DNA of 64,000 nt from an uncultured Flavihumibacter sp. (GCA_902168105.1 CABHOY010000076.1:1-64000); one strand, 5' to 3'. Positions 9,400-17,988 are shown, counted from the stretch's first letter. Numbers and translations are program-made. The notes: generated from the letters alone by a model not told the origin.

Positions 9400-9435
9400 A
9401 AGCGTCCTCCTCGTCATGAAGACGGGAGGACGCTT
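9400..9435 (-). terminator. strong hairpin downstream of barrel copy 2
   Basis: AAGCGTCCTCC (9400-9410) and GGAGGACGCTT (9425-9435) pair perfectly, with an inner CGTC/GACG extension around ATGAA. On the minus strand TCATTTTACC follows. Confidence 0.75.
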
Positions 9436-9453
9436 TATTAAATATTGCTTGCC

Positions 9454-10068
9454 TTAGAATTTATAACCTACATAAACACCGAAAGACGTGTTCTTCCAGC
9501 TACGATCGTTATCTGTATTATCATATGCGTTTACCAATCCCAGGTCGGCATTGATACCAAAGTTAAAACCGGCTTTCAGTTCGTAACCAGCTACGATACC
9601 GAGACCTGCGTCGAAGCGTTTCAGCTTACCGTTGATGATATTAGATTCATCATCAAAAGCTTTCCATTCTGCTGATACGTTACTAACAGTCCCTTTGTGT
9701 TTACCACCAAGACCGTAAGCTACATAAGGACCAGCGCCCAGGTTCAGCCAACCGTTGCCCACTTCCGGTTTGAACAGGAAGTTAATAGGCAGTTGCAGAT
9801 ACGACAAGGTCGTTTTGAAGTTGTCACCTGCCTTATTGCCTTTACCAGTAAACAACAGTCCTGTTCCAATAAAGAATTCATCTGCCAGCGGTAGATCAGC
9901 TGTTACACCAGCTCTTACGCCAACTATCAGATCGCCGGTTTCTTTGTCACCAGCACTTTTTGTAGTTGCACTAGAAAAGTTAGGACCAGCCACGATACCG
10001 AATTTTGCCTGACCAAAAGTAATGCCTGCAATCATCAGCGCGGCAACGGATAATAATACCTTTTTCAT
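9454..10068 (-). CDS. outer-membrane beta-barrel protein (tandem copy 2)
   Basis: This 204-residue protein has a signal peptide (MKKVLLSVAALMIAGITFG, then QAK), an N-terminal strand 'AKFGIVAGPNFSS', the family segment 'LGAGPYVAYGLGGKHKG', a 'RFDAGLGIVAGYEL' strand and a barrel-closing 'TSFGVYVGYKF' ending in Phe, as expected for outer-membrane insertion. It is shorter than its two neighbours, which share the same segments in the same order. It has its own terminator and probably its own promoter. Function unknown beyond being a predicted outer-membrane barrel. Confidence 0.82.
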   Translation of the reverse strand: MKKVLLSVAALMIAGITFGQAKFGIVAGPNFSSATTKSAGDKETGDLIVGVRAGVTADLPLADEFFIGTGLLFTGKGNKAGDNFKTTLSYLQLPINFLFKPEVGNGWLNLGAGPYVAYGLGGKHKGTVSNVSAEWKAFDDESNIINGKLKRFDAGLGIVAGYELKAGFNFGINADLGLVNAYDNTDNDRSWKNTSFGVYVGYKF

Positions 10069-10085
10069 ATAGGTGTTTTAATTTC

Positions 10086-10122
10086 GGTATAGCATCCTAC
10101 AGGCGTTGATGGATGCTATACC
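10086..10122. other. 12-bp perfect stem-loop between barrel genes
   Basis: GGTATAGCATCC (10086-10097) pairs with GGATGCTATACC (10111-10122) across a 13-nt loop. It has no T-run on the minus strand, so it may be a weak terminator of copy 3 or a 5'-leader structure of copy 2. Confidence 0.5.
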
Positions 10123-10210
10123 TATTTCTTAGCTTTTGTTTTGTTATTAGCAGGTGTTGCCTGTTTACACCCTGGTTAAAAAAGTGAATGATCGATTGTT
10201 GTTACCTGGA

Positions 10211-10909
10211 TTAGAACAAATAACCTACAGATACACTGAATACACGGTTCTTGTTCTTATCATTCCTACTGTCATCTCCACCGGAGTTGATCTTACCAAA
10301 ACCAAGTCCGTACTGCGCTGATACCAGGAAGTTATTAAACTCGGCACCTGCCTGTAGGTTACCACCCCAGTCAAAGCGTTTGTACTTGTTCAATCCCTGG
10401 TCAGGATCTCCGTCATTAAATGGAGTATCATCGTCCCATTTAATATTAGACTCTGTGCTGGTAGTTACACCGGCAACAGTAGTCGATACCTTGTTCTTGC
10501 CTGCTACACCAAAGGCGAAGTAGGGTCCAATACCGGCAAACAGCCTTGTGTTGGCGCCAACAGGGATCTTGCCAATAAAGTTTAAAGGAACTTCAATGTA
10601 CTGGGGCCTTGTTGTAAACTTCCTGTAAGGATTAGTAGTACTATGGTCCTTATCTCCTGATTCCAGTTTTGCACCTTTGGTTGTGTAGAACACACCAGGC
10701 TGGAAAGAGAGGACTTTGGGTACCAGCGGGAAATCCGCAATTAAACCGACATGATAACCTGATAATGACTGGTCCTTATCAACTGAACCATCATTATCAA
10801 CAGAAATTGAGGAAAGGTTCCATCCACCTTTAACACCAACCCGCACCTGAGACATTGCTCCGAAAGAAATTGCAAGGGCCGCAAACGAAAGGATAATTTT
10901 CTTTGTCAT
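10211..10909 (-). CDS. outer-membrane beta-barrel protein (tandem copy 3)
   Basis: The ATG at 10909 is preferred because it starts a good signal peptide (MTKKIILSFAALAISFGAMS, then QVR); the frame extends 12 codons further upstream. The 232-residue protein shares with its neighbours the opening 'VRVGVKGGWNLSS', 'GIGPYFAFGVAGKNKV' and the 'RFDWGGNLQAGAEF' strand, and ends 'VFSVSVGYLF' with the terminal Phe of outer-membrane barrels. Loops are longer and rich in Asp, Asn and Lys. It is the upstream member of the tandem family. No specific function can be assigned. Confidence 0.82.
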   Translation of the reverse strand: MTKKIILSFAALAISFGAMSQVRVGVKGGWNLSSISVDNDGSVDKDQSLSGYHVGLIADFPLVPKVLSFQPGVFYTTKGAKLESGDKDHSTTNPYRKFTTRPQYIEVPLNFIGKIPVGANTRLFAGIGPYFAFGVAGKNKVSTTVAGVTTSTESNIKWDDDTPFNDGDPDQGLNKYKRFDWGGNLQAGAEFNNFLVSAQYGLGFGKINSGGDDSRNDKNKNRVFSVSVGYLF

Positions 10910-11026
10910 AATCTTAACATTTTGATTACAATCATGAATTTCCAAAGACTATGCCAAAGCAAATTACAGCAGCCTTATCTGATTGCAAACAAGTGAATTA
11001 CAACAAGAAATAATTTCTATATTAAT

Positions 11027-12433
11027 TTATTTACGGACTGTTCCCCCTTTTGTTTCCATTTTTTCGAGGAATTCATTGAGCTGTTCCACCCCCAGCCTTT
11101 TAGCCAGGATCTTCTTTTTTTCATCCAGCAGGTATACTACAGGAGTACTGTATACATCATACAGGCGGCGGTAATTGCTCTGTGCATCAGGATCCCATGC
11201 ATGGATCCATCCACTGAGCTTGTGCTCTTTAATGAAGGATTGCCATTCATCTTTTGTGCCTTCTGTTTTGAAGCCAATGAGGGCTACACCCTTATTCTTC
11301 CAGCTGGCATTGAAGGCAGAGTCGAGTCTGGGCACCTCGATCTTACAGTGTCCACAGGTAGGATCCCAGAAAACAAGGACGGTATATTTTGCTTTTGTGG
11401 TATAAAGGGAAACATTTTTCATGGAAGAATCTTTCACTTCCAGCGGAGGCGCCTGTTGCCCTATCAGGTTAGGCGCCATAGAATAAGCCCTGGAGATGAT
11501 CTTGTTCAGTTGCTCATCTTTCAGCCAGTAGGCTTCTCCGGAAACGTAGTATTTCTCGACCATGTGTACGAACACGGCGTCCATACCCATATATTTTGAA
11601 GTCTCGTATGTATAGGTCAGCCACCACACAACGAACTTGAACATCTCCTTATCTTTCCGCGATTTTGCAACGATCTTGTCCGCCTCCGTGATGATCGAAT
11701 CCGGGTCCATCGCCACCAGCTGCGTAAAATAGCGGTTCAGTTTTTTCTCAATGATATCTGTTCTTACCAGCCTGCCGTCGTTTAAATTCACGCTATCCCA
11801 GTAATGGGCTTTATAATAGCGGTACCCGAACGTAGAGTCTTCACCGGGAGGAGTTGGCGGTACTTCAGGATCTTTCATCGCCCGGAAAATACTGGTGAGC
11901 AAACTTTTGGGGTATTGTCCCACTACATTGCTCCGGAAATCCGTCAGCCTTTTACCCAGTTCCACCTGCAAAGGTTTCGCTGCAGCACTGTCAGCGGCCG
12001 TACGTTTAGCAAACAGGGCATTGATCTGCCTGTCCTGTGGCGCCACTTCTTTTGACAGGAATTTATTGTATGACTGGAAGATCTCGTTCTCTTTCGAGGT
12101 TTTGAACACTGTCTTGTTGATCAGATCAGTAGTATCGATGGAGACAGAGAATTGCTGGTCTTTATTGTCAAGCAGCATTTCGAAATAGCGTTGTCTGCCG
12201 GGAAGCAGTACAATATAGATCCCGCCTTGCAAAGGCTCCTTATTCTTCATTACGGCAATACCCTGGGCATTGATCTGGGCAGAATCAGCCATGTAAAAGC
12301 TTTTCCCCATATAATGAGCCAGGCATATCTGGCCTCCGGTATATTGTTTCAACTGGAAAGTAAGCTGGTAGCCCTGCGCCTGTAGCTGCCAATGGCAGAA
12401 AATGCAGGCGAGTAATATCATAAGTTTACGCAT
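11027..12433 (-). CDS. TlpA-like thiol-disulfide oxidoreductase with DUF4369-type N-terminus
   Basis: The ATG at 12433 gives the signal peptide MRKLMILLACIFCHWQLQA, then QGY; the frame continues 13 codons upstream without a signal. The 468-residue protein has an N-terminal beta domain resembling DUF4369 ('QLTFQLKQYTGGQICLAHYM'), a helical middle, and a C-terminal thioredoxin fold with the redox motif CGHC (Cys360, Cys363) in 'VFWDPTCGHCKIEVPRL' and cis-Pro in 'YSTPVVYLLD'. Such proteins act in the periplasm on disulfides or cytochrome maturation. It lies between barrel copy 3 and the divergent rlmD gene. The substrate is unknown. Confidence 0.83.
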   Translation of the reverse strand: MRKLMILLACIFCHWQLQAQGYQLTFQLKQYTGGQICLAHYMGKSFYMADSAQINAQGIAVMKNKEPLQGGIYIVLLPGRQRYFEMLLDNKDQQFSVSIDTTDLINKTVFKTSKENEIFQSYNKFLSKEVAPQDRQINALFAKRTAADSAAAKPLQVELGKRLTDFRSNVVGQYPKSLLTSIFRAMKDPEVPPTPPGEDSTFGYRYYKAHYWDSVNLNDGRLVRTDIIEKKLNRYFTQLVAMDPDSIITEADKIVAKSRKDKEMFKFVVWWLTYTYETSKYMGMDAVFVHMVEKYYVSGEAYWLKDEQLNKIISRAYSMAPNLIGQQAPPLEVKDSSMKNVSLYTTKAKYTVLVFWDPTCGHCKIEVPRLDSAFNASWKNKGVALIGFKTEGTKDEWQSFIKEHKLSGWIHAWDPDAQSNYRRLYDVYSTPVVYLLDEKKKILAKRLGVEQLNEFLEKMETKGGTVRK

Positions 12434-12501
12434 AGGATATCGGTTACTGTAAAAGTAGCAAGGAAAAGGCAATTTGAAAAATCAGTGATCAGCTAAAATC
12501 C

Positions 12502-12509
12502 TACCTTTG
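12502..12509 (+). promoter_or_regulatory. -7 box placed 5 nt before the rlmD start codon
   Basis: TACCTTTG fits TAnnTTTG and is followed after 5 nt by the GTG start of rlmD at 12515. This implies a transcript that starts at or within a base or two of the start codon. Confidence 0.6.
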
Positions 12510-12514
12510 CACCC

Positions 12515-13927
12515 GTGAGGAAAAAAAATGTTATTCTTGAAAATGTTCCTGTAAGCGCTTATGCAGCAGAAGGGAAGGCACTGGCCCGGATAGATGGCAA
12601 AGTGGTATTTATTGAAGGCGGTGTTGTACCGGGCGATGTCGTTGACGTACGCCTCGGTAAGAACAAAAAAGACTGGGCAGAGGGAAAAGCTATCCGCTTC
12701 CATTCCCTGGCACCTAACCGTGTTGATCCTTTCTGCGAACATTTTGGCAACTGTGGCGGCTGCAAATGGCAGATGCTGCCCTATTCCCTGCAGCTGGAAT
12801 ATAAGCAGCAGCAGGTGGCCGACAACCTCCAGCGCATCGGTAAACTGGAACTACCACCTATGCAGCCTATCCTCGGCTCCAGGCATACCACCCATTACCG
12901 TAATAAACTTGAATTTACCTTCAGTAATAAAGCATATCTCCCGGCAGAGGAACTCAACGAAGATGGCAGCATTCCAAGAAAGAACGCTCTCGGTTTCCAT
13001 GTGCCGAAGCTTTTTGACAAGGTGCTGGACATCAACACCTGCTACCTTCAGGCAGAACCGGTGAATGCCATCCGCAATACCATCCGCGAATATGCACTGG
13101 CTAATGAACTTTCGTTTTACGATATCCGCGCCAAGGAAGGCTGGCTCCGTAACCTGGTGATCAGGATCTGTACAACGGGAGAAGTGATGGTGAACCTGGT
13201 GATCCATCATGAAGACAAAAAAGCCAGGGAAGCCCTGTTTGAACACCTGCTGGCGGCCGTACCGGGCATTACGTCTGTATTATATACCATCAATCCGAAA
13301 TTAAACGATACCATTTTCGACCTGGAGCCGAAGGTTTATTTTGGAAAAGGATATGTGGAAGAGAAACTGGAAGACTTTACCTTCAAGATAGGGCCTAAGT
13401 CCTTTTTCCAGACCAATACCTACCAGGGTGAGGCATTATACCAGGTAACCAGGGAATTTGCCGGACTAACAGGAACAGAAATTGTTTACGATCTCTATTG
13501 TGGTACAGGCAGTATTGGTATTTTTGTGTCCCGGCAGGCCGGCAAAGTGATAGGCATCGAACTCATAAAAGAGGCAATTGATGATGCTATCGAAAACGCT
13601 GCCCGCAATAATGTGAACAATGCACAATTCTTTGCCGGAGATGTAGTCGATATTTGTAATGACGCTTTCTTTGCCCAACACGGGCAACCGGATGTTGTCA
13701 TTACCGATCCGCCAAGGGCAGGCATGCACGAAAAGCTGGTCAATAAGCTACTCGAAATTGCCGCCCCCCGCATAGTATATGTAAGTTGTAACCCAGCTAC
13801 ACAGGCAAGGGACCTGGCACTGCTGGACGCGATGTACAGTGTAAAAAGGATACAACCGGTGGATATGTTCCCACACACGCATCACATCGAGAACGTTGTG
13901 TTATTGGAGAAAAGAATTAATCATTAA
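12515..13927 (+). CDS. rlmD: 23S rRNA (uracil-5)-methyltransferase, RlmD/RumA family
   Basis: This 470-residue SAM-dependent enzyme methylates a uridine of 23S rRNA (U1939 for E. coli RlmD). It starts at GTG 12515. An N-terminal TRAM-like beta domain is followed by an iron-sulfur cluster motif with Cys74, Cys80, Cys83 and a fourth Cys in 'DINTCYL'. The Rossmann part has 'VYDLYCGTGSIGIFVS' (SAM), 'VITDPPRAGMHEKLV', and the catalytic Cys425 in 'VYVSCNPATQARDL'. RlmD, RlmC and TrmA-like members share this layout; the cluster and length favour RlmD/RumA. The -7 box ends only 5 nt before the start codon. Confidence 0.88.
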   Translation: MRKKNVILENVPVSAYAAEGKALARIDGKVVFIEGGVVPGDVVDVRLGKNKKDWAEGKAIRFHSLAPNRVDPFCEHFGNCGGCKWQMLPYSLQLEYKQQQVADNLQRIGKLELPPMQPILGSRHTTHYRNKLEFTFSNKAYLPAEELNEDGSIPRKNALGFHVPKLFDKVLDINTCYLQAEPVNAIRNTIREYALANELSFYDIRAKEGWLRNLVIRICTTGEVMVNLVIHHEDKKAREALFEHLLAAVPGITSVLYTINPKLNDTIFDLEPKVYFGKGYVEEKLEDFTFKIGPKSFFQTNTYQGEALYQVTREFAGLTGTEIVYDLYCGTGSIGIFVSRQAGKVIGIELIKEAIDDAIENAARNNVNNAQFFAGDVVDICNDAFFAQHGQPDVVITDPPRAGMHEKLVNKLLEIAAPRIVYVSCNPATQARDLALLDAMYSVKRIQPVDMFPHTHHIENVVLLEKRINH

Positions 13928-13941
13928 AGAATAAGGTAGAA

Positions 13942-14772
13942 ATGAGCGAGTTCAGGCCCGGCAGATTTGAGATACTTCCTACGGTGATCAAAAACCTACT
14001 GATCATCAATGGCTTAGTGTTCCTTGCACAAAACACACTGGGAAGCAGCTTTGGAGTTAATAAGATTGAGGACCTTTTCGCATTGCATTACTGGGGATCT
14101 GATCTTTTCAAACCTCACCAGTTTATTACACACCTGTTCATGCACGCCACTTGGGGGCATTTGTTCATGAACATGTTCACCCTCTGGATGTTCGGCGCAA
14201 CACTGGAAAACATCTGGGGGCCTAAAAGGTTCCTGATTTTCTATATAGTATGCGGGCTGGGCGCCGCACTTTGTCACATGGGTGTACTCACCTACGAGAA
14301 CGTACGGCTGGCACACGATGCCAAAGCCTTCCTGAGTGATCCTTCCATTACCAATTTCAGGCTGCTGGACGACCGCTATGACCTGGATTCAGGCCGGTAT
14401 CTTGTAGAAGGCACTAAAAATATTTTCTACCAGTTCCCGAACGATCCAGGTGTTATTAACGATACCAAGGCTTTCGTACGGCAGTTTGCTCATGACTATC
14501 CCGATAGCGCCACCCTGGGCGCTTCCGGAGCCGTATTTGGGCTGCTGTTCGCATTCGGGTACCTGTTTCCCAATAATCTCATTTACCTTTACTTCCTGTT
14601 CCCTTTAAAAGCGAAATACTTTGTAGGGATCCTCATCCTTCTGGAACTGTATTCAGGTATCCAGAACTCTGCCGGAGATAATGTGGCCCACTTTGCACAC
14701 CTTGGCGGTGTTCTCTTTAGCTACCTTCTCCTCAGGATGTGGAACAGACATAACCGTCAGCATTTTTATTAA
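13942..14772 (+). CDS. rhomboid intramembrane serine protease (active-site complete)
   Basis: The 276-residue polytopic protein carries the rhomboid catalytic set: HxxxN (His73-Asn77) in TM2, GASG with nucleophile Ser195 in 'TLGASGAVFGLL', and the TM6 pattern 'AHFAHLGG' with catalytic His253. Rhomboids cleave transmembrane substrates inside the inner membrane. An insert of roughly 70 residues (about 117-190) lies between TM3 and the GASG helix and is rich in Asp and Tyr, unlike minimal rhomboids. It follows rlmD by 14 nt and is followed 18 nt later by a second, degenerate rhomboid, suggesting a common transcript. Confidence 0.9.
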   Translation: MSEFRPGRFEILPTVIKNLLIINGLVFLAQNTLGSSFGVNKIEDLFALHYWGSDLFKPHQFITHLFMHATWGHLFMNMFTLWMFGATLENIWGPKRFLIFYIVCGLGAALCHMGVLTYENVRLAHDAKAFLSDPSITNFRLLDDRYDLDSGRYLVEGTKNIFYQFPNDPGVINDTKAFVRQFAHDYPDSATLGASGAVFGLLFAFGYLFPNNLIYLYFLFPLKAKYFVGILILLELYSGIQNSAGDNVAHFAHLGGVLFSYLLLRMWNRHNRQHFY

Positions 14773-14790
14773 CATTAAAGATCTTGTGAC

Positions 14791-15543
14791 ATGATGCACG
14801 TTGAGGAAAGGAATAATACTCCCCTATCCCTGGGAGAAGAAAAGAATATGGTTATCCAGCTGCTGCTGATAAATATTACCGTATTCATCCTGCTGTTTTT
14901 CACAGAAGTCATCTACCGAATGGAGGGCAATCCGCTATCACGCTACCACAGCGATATATTATCGCGCATAGTACTGCCAGCCAATTTTGCAACATTACTA
15001 AACAATCCCTGGGCATTGATCACCTCCATGTTTACACACAATAGTTTCTGGATGATCACCAGCAACATGATATGGCTGGCCTGCTTCGGCACCATGCTTC
15101 AGAACCACGCAGGCCGGGATCGGATACTGCCACTGTACCTGCTGAGCGGAGTTGTAGGCGGCGTATTTTACCTGCTGGGTATGCAATTCATCCCGGCTTT
15201 CAGGGAATTACAACCATTTGCTACCATGACGGGTGCTGCGGCACCGATTATGGCGTTCGCTATCGGCGCTACCGTAGTAGCTCCCGGGTACAGACTGTTG
15301 CCTAATCTGCCCATCCCTTTCTGGATCATCACAGTTATATTCCTGCTCGTGAATATCTATACGCATGTTATCAACACACATGATATGACGATGCTGCCAC
15401 CGCTGATCGGTGGAGGATTAACTGGCTTCTTTTATATGCAACAGTGGAAGAGAGGCAATGATCTGGGCGCAGGCTTTAACAAGTTTATACACAGGATCAC
15501 GCATCTTTTCCATCCCAAGACCCATTTACATATTGTCAAATAG
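14791..15543 (+). CDS. rhomboid-like pseudoprotease lacking catalytic Ser and His
   Basis: The 250-residue membrane protein aligns along its length with the rhomboid just upstream. The HxxxN His is Met88 while Asn92 is kept. The GASG segment reads GAAA, so the nucleophile position is Ala150 ('TMTGAAAPIMAFAIG'). The TM6 His position is Leu205 ('PPLIGGGLTGF'). It therefore cannot work as a rhomboid serine protease and resembles the idea of iRhoms: inactive relatives that bind clients or regulate. Tight spacing after an active rhomboid supports a partner role, but that is inference. It may instead be a family member with an unrelated function. Confidence 0.8.
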   Translation: MMHVEERNNTPLSLGEEKNMVIQLLLINITVFILLFFTEVIYRMEGNPLSRYHSDILSRIVLPANFATLLNNPWALITSMFTHNSFWMITSNMIWLACFGTMLQNHAGRDRILPLYLLSGVVGGVFYLLGMQFIPAFRELQPFATMTGAAAPIMAFAIGATVVAPGYRLLPNLPIPFWIITVIFLLVNIYTHVINTHDMTMLPPLIGGGLTGFFYMQQWKRGNDLGAGFNKFIHRITHLFHPKTHLHIVK

Positions 15544-15565
15544 CCTATTGACATTTGAATATATT

Positions 15566-15600
15566 AAGCCCTCCGGTATACTAAACCGGAGGGCTTTTCT
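15566..15600 (+). terminator. intrinsic terminator of the rlmD-rhomboid group
   Basis: AAGCCCTCCGGT (15566-15577) pairs perfectly with ACCGGAGGGCTT (15585-15596) around a 7-nt loop. TTTTCTTTTC follows. Confidence 0.85.
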
Positions 15601-15641
15601 TTTCCCGGTTTTATCATTATTTTTAATAAAACCCCTATGTC

Positions 15642-16745
15642 GTGCCGTTTGTAGCAAAACTTCTACCCCGATTTCTGTTCTTATGCAATCTGCTGGTAAC
15701 TATCAGCCTTCTGCTTTCTGCCTGGCTTCCCTATCTCGATCCGAGGCAATATTGGCCCAGCGGGTTCGCAGGATTATTCTTTCTGATCTCCTGGACCATT
15801 AATTTTCTCTTTATTATCCTGTGGCTGATCTGGAAAAGGCATTATTACTGGATCTCTCTTCTCGGTGTGGCGCTATCCGGAAATGCCCTGTATAACAGTG
15901 TTGGCATGCACATTTCTTCCGAGCCGCCAATTAGTGATCCGGAAAAGAAACAGTTCACCGTAATGACGTTCAACACCAGCAATATGGGCCTGAAAGACTA
16001 CCGGGAAGACACATCTCTGCAACTGTCCATTTACACCACCTTGCAGCATGCCTCTCCAGATATTCTTTGTTTGCAGGAGTTCTACACAAATGAAGGTCCC
16101 GGCTTTTCCAATCATATTGATTCTATGAAACGCGTGTTACAATATCCTTATCACTTCTTTACAAGCGATAAAACACATTGGAATTACTGGCATTACGGCA
16201 TTGTATTATTCTCGCGTTACTCAATTGTAAGAGCTAGTAGAATTCCTTGCGGATATAGCACCGCGGGTAGCGGTAGCAGTATTCTTCAGGCAGATGTAGT
16301 GTTGTATGGAGACACTGTCCGCTTCATTACCGCACAACTGCAATCATATATGTTCCGGGACGATGATTATAAACTCCTGGAGGCGGGAGAAGGATCATTC
16401 AGTGCACTGAGAACGCTTGCATCAAAAATGAAACATACTATTTACAAGAGAGCCGGCCAGTCGCGGCAACTGGCGGGACTGATCCTGGCAAGTCCTTACA
16501 AGGTCATTGTTTGCGGTGATCTGAATGATACGCCTGTTTCGTATACTTATTACACCGTAAGCGCTAATTTACAGGACGCTTTCCTTCATAAAGGATACGG
16601 GGTAGGCCGGACCTTATCCTTTCTTGCGCCCACACTGCGGATTGATTACATCCTGGCGCAGCCACCCTTAAAGGTCCATGCTTATACAACGTACGCCAGG
16701 AAAGGCTTTCAGCATTTCCCTGTAATGGCAAGCTTATCATTATAA
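15642..16745 (+). CDS. endonuclease/exonuclease/phosphatase-fold membrane protein, copy A
   Basis: Start is the GTG at 15642; the ATG at 15637 is in another frame. The first ~80 residues hold about three membrane helices, after which a DNase I-like (EEP) domain begins at 'FTVMTFNTSNMG'. Metal and catalytic motifs include 'CLQEFYT' (Glu), 'GIVLFSRYSI' and 'VCGDLNDTPVSYTYY'. The terminal SDH motif of the family is changed to 'FQHFPV': the catalytic His is kept but its Asp partner is Gln. EEP domains cleave phosphodiesters or phosphomonoesters in nucleic acids or lipids; the membrane anchor favours a cell-surface or lipid role. It is a tandem paralogue of copy B. Confidence 0.8.
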   Translation: MPFVAKLLPRFLFLCNLLVTISLLLSAWLPYLDPRQYWPSGFAGLFFLISWTINFLFIILWLIWKRHYYWISLLGVALSGNALYNSVGMHISSEPPISDPEKKQFTVMTFNTSNMGLKDYREDTSLQLSIYTTLQHASPDILCLQEFYTNEGPGFSNHIDSMKRVLQYPYHFFTSDKTHWNYWHYGIVLFSRYSIVRASRIPCGYSTAGSGSSILQADVVLYGDTVRFITAQLQSYMFRDDDYKLLEAGEGSFSALRTLASKMKHTIYKRAGQSRQLAGLILASPYKVIVCGDLNDTPVSYTYYTVSANLQDAFLHKGYGVGRTLSFLAPTLRIDYILAQPPLKVHAYTTYARKGFQHFPVMASLSL

Positions 16746-16767
16746 TGTATGAATTCGCCATTTCTCC

Positions 16768-16775
16768 TATCTTTA
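16768..16775 (+). promoter_or_regulatory. -7-like box before EEP copy B
   Basis: TATCTTTA differs by one base from TAnnTTTG and lies 19 nt before the TTG start at 16795. Confidence 0.35.
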
Positions 16776-16794
16776 ACCTAAAATGCGATAGGCG

Positions 16795-17910
16795 TTGAGA
16801 TTTCTGAGGCTATTTACAAAAGGTTTCTTTTTATCGGTGAACACCATTGTAGTGCTCCTTTTTTTGGTGGCCTGCCTGGCTCCCTATGTATCGCCGGAGC
16901 AGTGGTGGCCTATCAGTTTTATTACGCTTTTCTTTCCTTTGCTCCTGCTTGCGCTGGTGCTATTTTTTATCTGCTGGCTGCTGTTCGATTTTAAATACTG
17001 CCTGTTGCCCATGATGCCGATCCTGATCGGATGGAAGTCTATTTCAGCTTTTATTGCTTTTAACTATCCAACAGCAGGTAAACAATTCGCTAATCCTGCA
17101 GGCAGTCTGAATATCATGAGCTATAATGTGGCCCAGTTCGGACTATACCGCGAAAAGGACAGTAAATATAACAGGGAGGCCATGTTCGCCCTGATCAAAA
17201 AACAGGAACTGGACGTACTCTGCATCCAGGATTTTTATACCTCAGAAAAGAAGAATGATTTCAATAACCGGGAAGATATATCCCGGGAGATGAAACTCCC
17301 CTACCGCTTCTTTTCCAGCGATTTTAACCGGGATGGCATGCAGCACTGGGGTTCTATTATTTATTCCCGGTACCCTATTATTAATACTGACAAGGTGAAA
17401 CTGTCACAGGGGCCTCTCAGCGAAAGTCTGATCTATGCTGATATAGTTCGTGACAAGGACACCTTCCGCATTATTAACATGCACCTGGCTTCGTACCGGT
17501 TCAACGAAAGGGATTACCGCTCCATAGAGAAGATCAGGAAACAGGAAGATACCGGGCTGGTAGCCACACGCAATATTGTTCAGAAAATGCGCGATGCCTA
17601 TGTGGGTCGCAGCAGACAGGCAGATATTGTAGCGGCATTTATCAAGACAAGTCCCTACCGGGTGATAGTGTGCGGAGACTTTAATGATACGCCGGCATCT
17701 TACACCTATTTCACGATCAGAGGACCATTGCAGGATGCCTTTTTAAGAAAAGGAAGCGGTATCGGCCGGACATATGCCGGACTGGCGCCTACATTGAGGA
17801 TAGACTATATATTTGCTGATAAATCATTCAAGATCAACTCATTCCGGAAGATAAACTCCGGGCTTTCTGATCATTATCCTGTGATAGCCAATCTTAGTCC
17901 TCCCCAGTAA
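16795..17910 (+). CDS. endonuclease/exonuclease/phosphatase-fold membrane protein, copy B
   Basis: Start TTG at 16795; the same frame has a stop two codons before it, and no ATG fits. The 371-residue protein repeats copy A's plan: N-terminal membrane helices (to about residue 85) and a DNase I-like domain from 'LNIMSYNVAQFG'. The family metal Glu is Asp here ('CIQDFYTSEK'), while 'VCGDFNDTPASYTYF' and the final 'SDHYPVIANL' (Asp-His) are intact. So copies A and B each deviate at a different active-site position. Substrate unknown; surface phosphodiesterase or lipid phosphatase are possible. Confidence 0.8.
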   Translation: MRFLRLFTKGFFLSVNTIVVLLFLVACLAPYVSPEQWWPISFITLFFPLLLLALVLFFICWLLFDFKYCLLPMMPILIGWKSISAFIAFNYPTAGKQFANPAGSLNIMSYNVAQFGLYREKDSKYNREAMFALIKKQELDVLCIQDFYTSEKKNDFNNREDISREMKLPYRFFSSDFNRDGMQHWGSIIYSRYPIINTDKVKLSQGPLSESLIYADIVRDKDTFRIINMHLASYRFNERDYRSIEKIRKQEDTGLVATRNIVQKMRDAYVGRSRQADIVAAFIKTSPYRVIVCGDFNDTPASYTYFTIRGPLQDAFLRKGSGIGRTYAGLAPTLRIDYIFADKSFKINSFRKINSGLSDHYPVIANLSPPQ

Positions 17911-17931
17911 TGCCACTCACGAAACAATAAT

Positions 17932-17939
17932 TATCTTTG
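17932..17939 (+). promoter_or_regulatory. -7 box for cysS
   Basis: TATCTTTG matches TAnnTTTG and lies 49 nt upstream of the cysS ATG. No clear -33 TTG is seen. Confidence 0.5.
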
Positions 17940-17988
17940 CAATCCAAACAAAAGGAAGTGTAGCTTACACTACCCGAAATTATCTGAT

